From Roseiterribacter gracilis (GTDB lineage Bacteria; Pseudomonadota; Alphaproteobacteria; BOG-932; Roseiterribacteraceae): 64,000 bases of DNA. The stretch covers positions 62,001 through 126,000 of the forward strand of contig BOPV01000001.1 in the NCBI GenBank assembly GCA_018332375.1, in the 5' to 3' direction. The notes below the pieces were generated by a model. The model was not told the DNA's origin. It saw nothing but the letters and a program-made list of their open reading frames with translations, and did no database searches. Made by a program: the position numbers and the translations under genes. Of this stretch, positions 62,860-64,000 are shown one piece after another. Numbering within the stretch: the stretch's first letter is position 1; each line of letters opens with the position of its first letter.

Positions 62860-64000
62860 TTACTGGGTCACTTTCGGCGACGCGAACTGGCCCAGATTCT
62901 TAAAGCCGATGCGGACGAAGAACGAGGTGCCGCTGAGCCCGCCGACGCGATTGGTCAAGTCGCGCGACATGTCGAGCGAAACGTTGAAGCACTCATCCGC
63001 ATACGCGATCGACGTGCCGTATCGAACCGGCTTGCGATCGGGCGCCATGCGATATGTGCCGGTCGCGTTCGCAGTCCAGAACTGGTTGATGCGCCCATAG
63101 ACGCCCATCGTGAGTTCGTTGCGGTCGGTCGGAACGCCCGCATTCGGCGCGCTGGCTGCGAACAGGTAGGTGCCGTTGAAGAAGAATTCCGGCGGACCCA
63201 GCGAGAAGTTCACTTCGTGCAGGTTCTGCTTGAAGCCTTCGGTCGACACACGGAAGCGCCAGTCAACATCGACCCATTTGCCGGGCACCAGCTGGACTTG
63301 GCCGACATAGTCGGAGCGGCGATTCTCCAGACCCGACCCGTCGGGGAACAAGGTGCTGCCGCTGATGCGATAGCTTTGGCCGAGGAAGATGCTGCCATAG
63401 CCGTTGCTTTGCGTGTGCACGGCCATGCGTCCGCCATAGGTGACGCGCGAACCGTCTTCGACGCGGTCGACGCCGGGATAGCGTGACGGCGCAAACAAGT
63501 TCGACGCTTCCAGTTCGACGTCGCGGCTGTCTTCGTTCGGAATTTTCCGGTTGTTGGCGAAGTTGGGCGAAACCGTCACGCCGACGATCGGCTCGAGCGT
63601 GATCTGCGCGAAATCGAATTGGCGCACGAACGGCATGCTGCTGGTCACGCTTCCTTGCGGGAAGACGCGGCCGGTGAAGCCGTTGCGCGGCGTCGATTGC
63701 GCGTCGGTCGCTTGCACGCTGTCGGCCCAATAGCCGTCGACCGTGGTGGTCAAATTCGCGGTCGTCACCAGACCGAAGTCGGAAATCCACTTGCGTTCCC
63801 AACCCGCCTGTCCAGCGACGCGGCGCACATCCTGTCCGTTGCTGGTACGCATCAGCGACAAGACGCTGGCATCGAGCGACCAGCGACCGCCCAGCGTTTC
63901 GCCCGGCGCGCCGAGCGCCGAATAGACGACGTAGGGTGCGGCGACCGGTTGGGTTTCGCGCAGGCCCGGACGCAGATCCTGGAACGCGTAGGCGCTGGCA
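62860..64000 (-). CDS. lptD: LPS-assembly protein LptD (C-terminal part; N-terminus beyond window)
   Basis: 380 codons from the beta-barrel of LptD, the outer-membrane translocon that inserts LPS. I read the frame to the window edge: it includes LRPGLRETQPVAAPYVVYSALG, VEDGSRVTYGGRMAVHTQ and the LptD C-terminal end GTSFFVRIGFKNLGQFASPKV. SurA, pdxA and ksgA often follow lptD in this class, but here its downstream neighbour on the strand is the glutathione peroxidase gene, 54 bp away. Confidence 0.9.
   Translation of the reverse strand, partial: ASAYAFQDLRPGLRETQPVAAPYVVYSALGAPGETLGGRWSLDASVLSLMRTSNGQDVRRVAGQAGWERKWISDFGLVTTANLTTTVDGYWADSVQATDAQSTPRNGFTGRVFPQGSVTSSMPFVRQFDFAQITLEPIVGVTVSPNFANNRKIPNEDSRDVELEASNLFAPSRYPGVDRVEDGSRVTYGGRMAVHTQSNGYGSIFLGQSYRISGSTLFPDGSGLENRRSDYVGQVQLVPGKWVDVDWRFRVSTEGFKQNLHEVNFSLGPPEFFFNGTYLFAASAPNAGVPTDRNELTMGVYGRINQFWTANATGTYRMAPDRKPVRYGTSIAYADECFNVSLDMSRDLTNRVGGLSGTSFFVRIGFKNLGQFASPKVTQ

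Overview
The window is GC-rich, densely coded chromosomal DNA from an alphaproteobacterium, probably near Rhodospirillales/Rhizobiales. I infer this from the local order rnr-topA-dprA-plsY-pyrC-pyrB, the non-catalytic PyrC paired with PyrB, GatCAB, DUF1217 proteins (a family tied to alphaproteobacterial flagellar loci), the hmgA-FAH locus and an LptD gene. The species cannot be named from this. I saw no insertion sequence, phage, CRISPR array, origin or rRNA. There is one tRNA. No stretch over 300 bases lacks a gene; the longest gaps are 44807-45091 and 47401-47650, both annotated.

Layout. 1-5190 (minus): two tandem, very large DUF1217 paralogues, the first cut by the window edge. 5326-17128 (minus): a ten-gene, largely stop/start-overlapping housekeeping run (ruvX, dienelactone hydrolase, quinone-reductase-like MDR, pyrB, pyrC-like, isomerase, plsY, dprA, topA, rnr), divergent from gatCAB (17177-20392). 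20464-25852: a small basic protein with an AT-hook-like tail, a LysR regulator with an OFA-family transporter and a clear palindromic site between them, a cytochrome c-sugar dehydrogenase fusion and a stand-alone receiver protein. 25849-30140: homogentisate (tyrosine) catabolism, a divergent MarR gene followed by hmgA, FAH, a PanE-like reductase and a DUF4287/DUF5655 protein. 30287-33338: a shortened amidohydrolase-like protein, a PLP dehydratase, and DUF2000 divergent from AraC. 33328-36913: a probable copper locus (TonB receptor, DUF2946, PCu(A)C chaperone) around tRNA-Ser(GCU) and a patch of tandem hairpins. 36936-41705 (minus): aminotransferase, hydratase, atypical SDR, class-V PLP enzyme, PAS protein. 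41857-47400: MFS plus ArsC, a PEP-CTERM protein, a CYTH protein, a histidine kinase and an iron-type alcohol dehydrogenase. 47651-55554: phosphate acquisition, with pstS separated from pstCAB by an ABC exporter pair and a secreted alkaline phosphatase. 55672-58994: a 1029-residue membrane-anchored helical-rod protein with a small downstream partner. 58994-64000: MBL hydrolase, rlmJ, TPR-methyltransferase, GNAT, glutathione peroxidase and the C-terminal part of lptD.

How genes cooperate. PstS, PstC, PstA, PstB and the alkaline phosphatase form one phosphate-scavenging set, but no phoU, phoB or phoR follows. HmgA and FAH carry out ring opening and final hydrolysis of the homogentisate pathway. 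The TonB receptor, DUF2946 and PCu(A)C fit copper uptake and delivery. GatCAB makes Gln-tRNA and/or Asn-tRNA by transamidation. Least explained and most worth following: the giant DUF1217 pair, the 1029-residue rod with its 75-residue partner, a hairpin that buries the Shine-Dalgarno of an SDR operon, a hairpin between DUF2946 and the TonB receptor, an orphan terminator at 45012 that implies an unannotated transcript, and three tandem hairpins before tRNA-Ser. Several homologues lack catalytic residues (PyrC, SDR, class-V enzyme, amidohydrolase).
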